DNA from: Ophiura sarsii
Lineage: Eukaryota > Echinodermata > Ophiuroidea > Amphilepidida > Ophiuridae
Direction of reading: 5' to 3'
Length of the DNA stretch: 64,000 bases
NCBI GenBank assembly: GCA_035610835.1
Contig: CM069458.1
Location: 29,041,449-29,105,448 of the forward strand
The notes beneath the pieces are model-generated. The model had not been told where the DNA came from. It saw nothing but the letters and a program-made list of their open reading frames with translations, and made no database searches. Positions 60,513 through 64,000 of this stretch are shown here, piece by piece (the first letter of the stretch is position 1; each line of letters begins with the position of its first letter). A program made the position numbers and the translations under genes.

Positions 60513-61169
60513 CAGGGTGAGTCAAAAAGACTGCAATAGTGGAAGAAGCCATTTTGTTTTCAAAACCAAAATGAATTGTAAAACTTTGCAAGAATGATGT
60601 ATTTAATCCTAACTTTGTGTGAAAAAATGAAGTCGATCACATTTTTCGTTTGTCTTTGGTGACCCTCTTTACTGCACAACCAAATTTACCTGTTTGTCCA
60701 CGAGCACAGTGAATTTCATTTGAAATGGCACACATAGCATTTTCATATTTGAATATCCCACCAACAAAAAAATGGAAAATGTCAGTTTTTTATTAACATT
60801 AAGAACATTATACACTTTCATAGCATGGGTATGATTATAATTAATTATGATAATTCACATGTAAACACGAAAAGGATGCATCAAATTCCAATAACATCAC
60901 AAATGAACTCAAGTTTCCAAATTTGAATGAGAGACACATTTTGCGATCTGATGCATATTTTGGGTATCTCGTGGACAAACGTGTGAAATGGGTGCACTGG
61001 TCAAAAGGTTCACCAAAGGCAAACGGAAAATGATATTGACTTCATTTTTTCACACAAAGTTAGGATTAAATACATCATTCTTGCAACGTTTAAAAAGTTT
61101 TAAAATTCGTTTTGGTTTTGAAAACAAAATGGCTTCTTTCCACTATTGCAGTCTTTTTGACTCACCCTG
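60513..61169. mobile_element. TA-flanked foldback, 657 bp, nested
   Basis: CAGGGTGAGTCAAAAAGACT and inverse AGTCTTTTTGACTCACCCTG, TA at 60511-60512 and 61170-61171. Arms above 150 bp (GGAAGAAGCCATTTTGTTTT / AAAACAAAATGGCTTCTTTCC). Confidence 0.85.
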
Positions 61170-61314
61170 TATGATGAAAGTGGTCATGGTATGGGATGCA
61201 TGAATGATTCTATTGACAGATAGTGTGATCAAAACAAAGTTTGAACCTTTGTCTCGCATACAATACAATTTTGGATTTCTAAGTATGTACTATGATGTCA
61301 TAGCATTAGCTTAA

Positions 61315-61686
61315 AGGCATATTATGTGATCTTTTCCAGAGAGCGCCCTCTATTCATGATTTTTTTTAGAAAGTAGATTTTCTTGCAGATTTACATTTCC
61401 GATCATAAATCATACATACATTCCAAGTTACAGAGCGATACGATTCCTAATTACCTCAAAATCATGGTTTTAGAGTGAATTTAGAGTGAAAAATATAAAC
61501 TGTCGGAATTCCGACAGTTTATTTTCACTCTAAAATCATGATTTTGAAGTAATTAAGAATCGTATTGCCCTGTAACTTGGAATATATGCATGATTTATGA
61601 TCAGAAATGTAAATCTGCAAGAAAATCTGCTTTCTATTTTTTTTCGATGTTGAGGGCGTTTCCTGGAAAGATCACATAATATACCT
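61315..61686. mobile_element. TTAA-flanked foldback, family K, 372 bp, intact
   Basis: AGGCATATTATGTGATC and inverse GATCACATAATATACCT with TTAA at 61311-61314 and 61687-61690. Near-perfect fold centred on ACTGTCGGAATTCCGACAGT. Best copy of the family seen at 28591, 30015 and 33190. Confidence 0.85.
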
Positions 61687-61690
61687 TTAA

Positions 61691-63600
61691 AGTAAGTACA
61701 CTTGGGACACTGCTAAATCACTTATTTGGCGGGAAACTTGAATTGTTTATATGAGACACATGGTAATAAGATTGCATAACATGACCCCAGAAGGAGGTAA
61801 ATTCAATTATTTTTTTGCATAACTATGATACCTAAGACAATAAGTTTAATCCCTGTGTAATTTGAAATATGTAGTATAAAAGGAAAGAGTAAGGGGAAGC
61901 AATTGAATAAAAAGTATACACATATCAGTATTTAAAATAGCCCATTTTCACTGACAAATTCCCAGTCACTGAGTCACTAATGTTGCGGAAAATCAAATAA
62001 ATTAGGAAAATCTAAGAACTTTTACCAGTTTGGGCGATTCCAGAGGATAGGTAACTAATTAACCGAACTTATTCATATGAAACATAGAGAAAATCTGCGC
62101 ATGCGCAGACGGCAGATATTTTTGACTAAAATCATGATATTGCCAGATAAAAGCTTACTGTGCCTTCAAAATCTAATCAGAAACATCGACAAATGCTTAA
62201 ATCAATGTGTACACTTATTTTGATAATCAAAATGAAGATATACATGAATGCATCAATCAAATATGGCTGCCACAACCTCTTTTATTACTGCTATCTTTAG
62301 AGCTACTAGATGTGTATTGTTAAAGTAATCGTCACATAATTCCAACGGTTTGAAGAACATTTTATGATCAGCTCCTCTTGAAATCCACACTATTATTGCT
62401 TTACATCCCACAACAATTTATTAAATTATAATCCCTCCATTGGGTCCCAAAAAATAAATGGTGTGCTTGTCCATAGATGCCCAAAAAAAAGTTGGGTCGG
62501 TCGGTCGGATTTACTTTTTTTTCTTCTTTCAAATCCTGTATCAAGTATCAATATGAACACCAGGCAATGCGATCGTTACACGGTTCACCCGTGTAACGCA
62601 CATATAACCCGTGGCCCATAAGCAAAACATGGTATACGAAAACACTAACTATATTTTACAATTTGAACTAACAAATTTAGTAACAAAACACAAGGAAATA
62701 CAGGCATTATTTCGCTCACGAGTCACGATGGATTTCATAATTGTTTACATCTTCTTACGATGGCGCGCCATTTTGTTATGATTCCTTGTATCCGTGGTGC
62801 ACCACTAAGTTTTATTCCAAGTCATTTTTATTGGCTCCTTTTCGTAACACTCGGTGGCACGAGAACAAGACTAGCATCAGAAGTGACGTCACAACTATAA
62901 CATTTTCCGACCTGCGCAGAAATCCGCCATTTTGTTAATTTTAAACCGATAGAAAAAAATCTGCGCACACACATGTAAAGCAATGGCAATTTTGACTCTA
63001 ACGAAAACGAAATATGAACTGCCGATACTGGAGGATATATGATACTTTTTTTAGTTATTGGAAGATGAAAGTCAATCTCATTGAACACTGAACACTGACA
63101 AAAAACAATACATATGCTAAAGACAAATATCTCAATGTTAAAAAAAAGGTGGTGTTTCAAAACATGTTTTTCTTCCATTTTTATGATATTTATTTTTTTA
63201 CCAACGAAAAAAGGTGATTTTATTTATTTTTTTTTGAAAAAAAAAGAAAAAAAGAAAAAGGTTTAAAACGTCACGGTCGGGACCGTAGGAGACGGTCGGT
63301 CGGACGGGGATAAGCAAACACTTTTTTTTTGCCTTGTTCTTTATCCGTTGTTGTTTTCTATGGTTTATCGTTGCAGATTTTCCTTAATAAAAACTTATTT
63401 GAGATGGTCCCTTCTTGTTTGTTTTAAGGAATTCAGATCTCAAAAAGAGTGTCAAACATAGATTATTGTGTGTTCTTACTATTCACCAAGTGCTATCTGT
63501 TTCAATGCTTGTATTGTTGAGATATACGCAATGAATCAATCAACCCATATTTCAACCTATTACATATCCAGTCAACTATTGACATATTTCAGGCAGTGTC
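61691..63600. other. Interior of the 3.3-kb element, no gene recognised
   Basis: Contains GGTCGGTCGG words near 62495 and 63290, A/T runs and short open frames without recognisable content. No DDE transposase motif was found. Confidence 0.5.
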
Positions 63601-63771
63601 CAGAGTGTAGTTACTTTTGCTATGACGTCATAGTTCATACCTATAGAAATCCAAAAGTGTATTGTTTGAAAGACAAAGGTTCATATTTTGTTTTGATCAA
63701 ACTCTCTGTCAATAGAATCACTCATGCATCCCACACTATGATCACTTTCATTATTTATTGAACGACCCTCG

Positions 63772-64000
63772 GATAGGGATATATTTTACTACAAATTGAA
63801 GGCAGTACAGAACGTGATCAACTCTCTGCAGACTACTACTATCAGAAAAATTGCTGATATTCTAATAGCATTTACTTCAGTTGATCTCAATTGATCTGTA
63901 TTTTGTGATCTTCAATATGAGTAACAGTTCCTTTTCTAATTCATCCTGTATAACCCATACCTGCTTGTGGTCCTAGTACTTTCACAATCAACTCGTGCTG
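63772..64000. other. Right edge of window
   Basis: No supported feature. Confidence 0.5.

Larger units (their letters stand above)
60495..63771. mobile_element. Mariner-like 3.3-kb TIR element with about 155-bp ends
   Basis: CGAGGGTCGTTCAATA at the left is mirrored by TATTGAACGACCCTCG at the right, and after the nested insertion the match continues (GGGATGCATGA, GATTCTATTGACAGA, TTTGATCAAAACAAA, ACCTTTGTCT, TTTGGATTTCTA). TA precedes the left end; the right flank reads GATA, so the duplication is imperfect. No intact transposase frame. A TACGAGGGT start is typical of mariner-type elements. Confidence 0.7.

Overview
This window is animal genomic DNA: AT-rich, with split genes (GT/AG introns), several kinds of non-LTR retrotransposon and very many terminal-inverted-repeat (TIR) DNA elements. 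The RING-finger gene type and the repeat style fit a marine invertebrate, perhaps a deuterostome; the species cannot be fixed from sequence alone. No bacterial operons, rRNA or CRISPR are present.

One host gene is well supported. Four plus-strand exons (1736-2145, 5783-5851, 7740-7955, 15346-15627) join at phase 0 into the last 324 codons of a protein ending in a C-terminal C3HC4 RING finger, probably an E3 ubiquitin ligase. Its 5' part lies before the window. The last two exons occur again on the minus strand (48158-48373 and 47444-47725) with identical lengths and open frames.

The second copy belongs to the main architecture of the window: a large head-to-head inverted duplication. The left arm (about 7165-27565) matches the reverse complement of the right arm (about 31187-49045). 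Between them is a 3.6 kb centre of G/C homopolymers, palindromic repeats, an incompletely assembled 1.2 kb tandem duplication and a run of exactly 100 N (30799-30898). Because the gap is at the centre, this could be a real palindrome or two haplotypes joined head to head by the scaffolder.

The arms differ by discrete insertions, so one arm often shows the empty site of an element in the other. This validates many TIR elements: a 5610-bp element with a 7-bp target duplication that carries three tRNA-like sequences and two apparently identical 268-bp MITEs (9509-15118), TA-flanked foldbacks, TTAA-flanked foldbacks, a TTA-flanked Harbinger-like element and hAT-like elements.

Outside the arms: 1-1640 holds two LINE 3' fragments (minus); 3318-4036 an RTE/BovB-like reverse transcriptase cut by a TA element; 4745-5600 a degenerate tandem repeat; 49-54 kb nested TIR elements, including an hAT element with a perfect 8-bp target duplication; 54567-55930 a LINE 3' end whose tail is a very long (GAT)n array; 56056-59088 a 3-kb element built from inverted satellite units; 59747-59904 a possible minus-strand exon; 60495-63771 a three-level nested TIR element. 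Most remaining sequence is intron or unclassified repeat.
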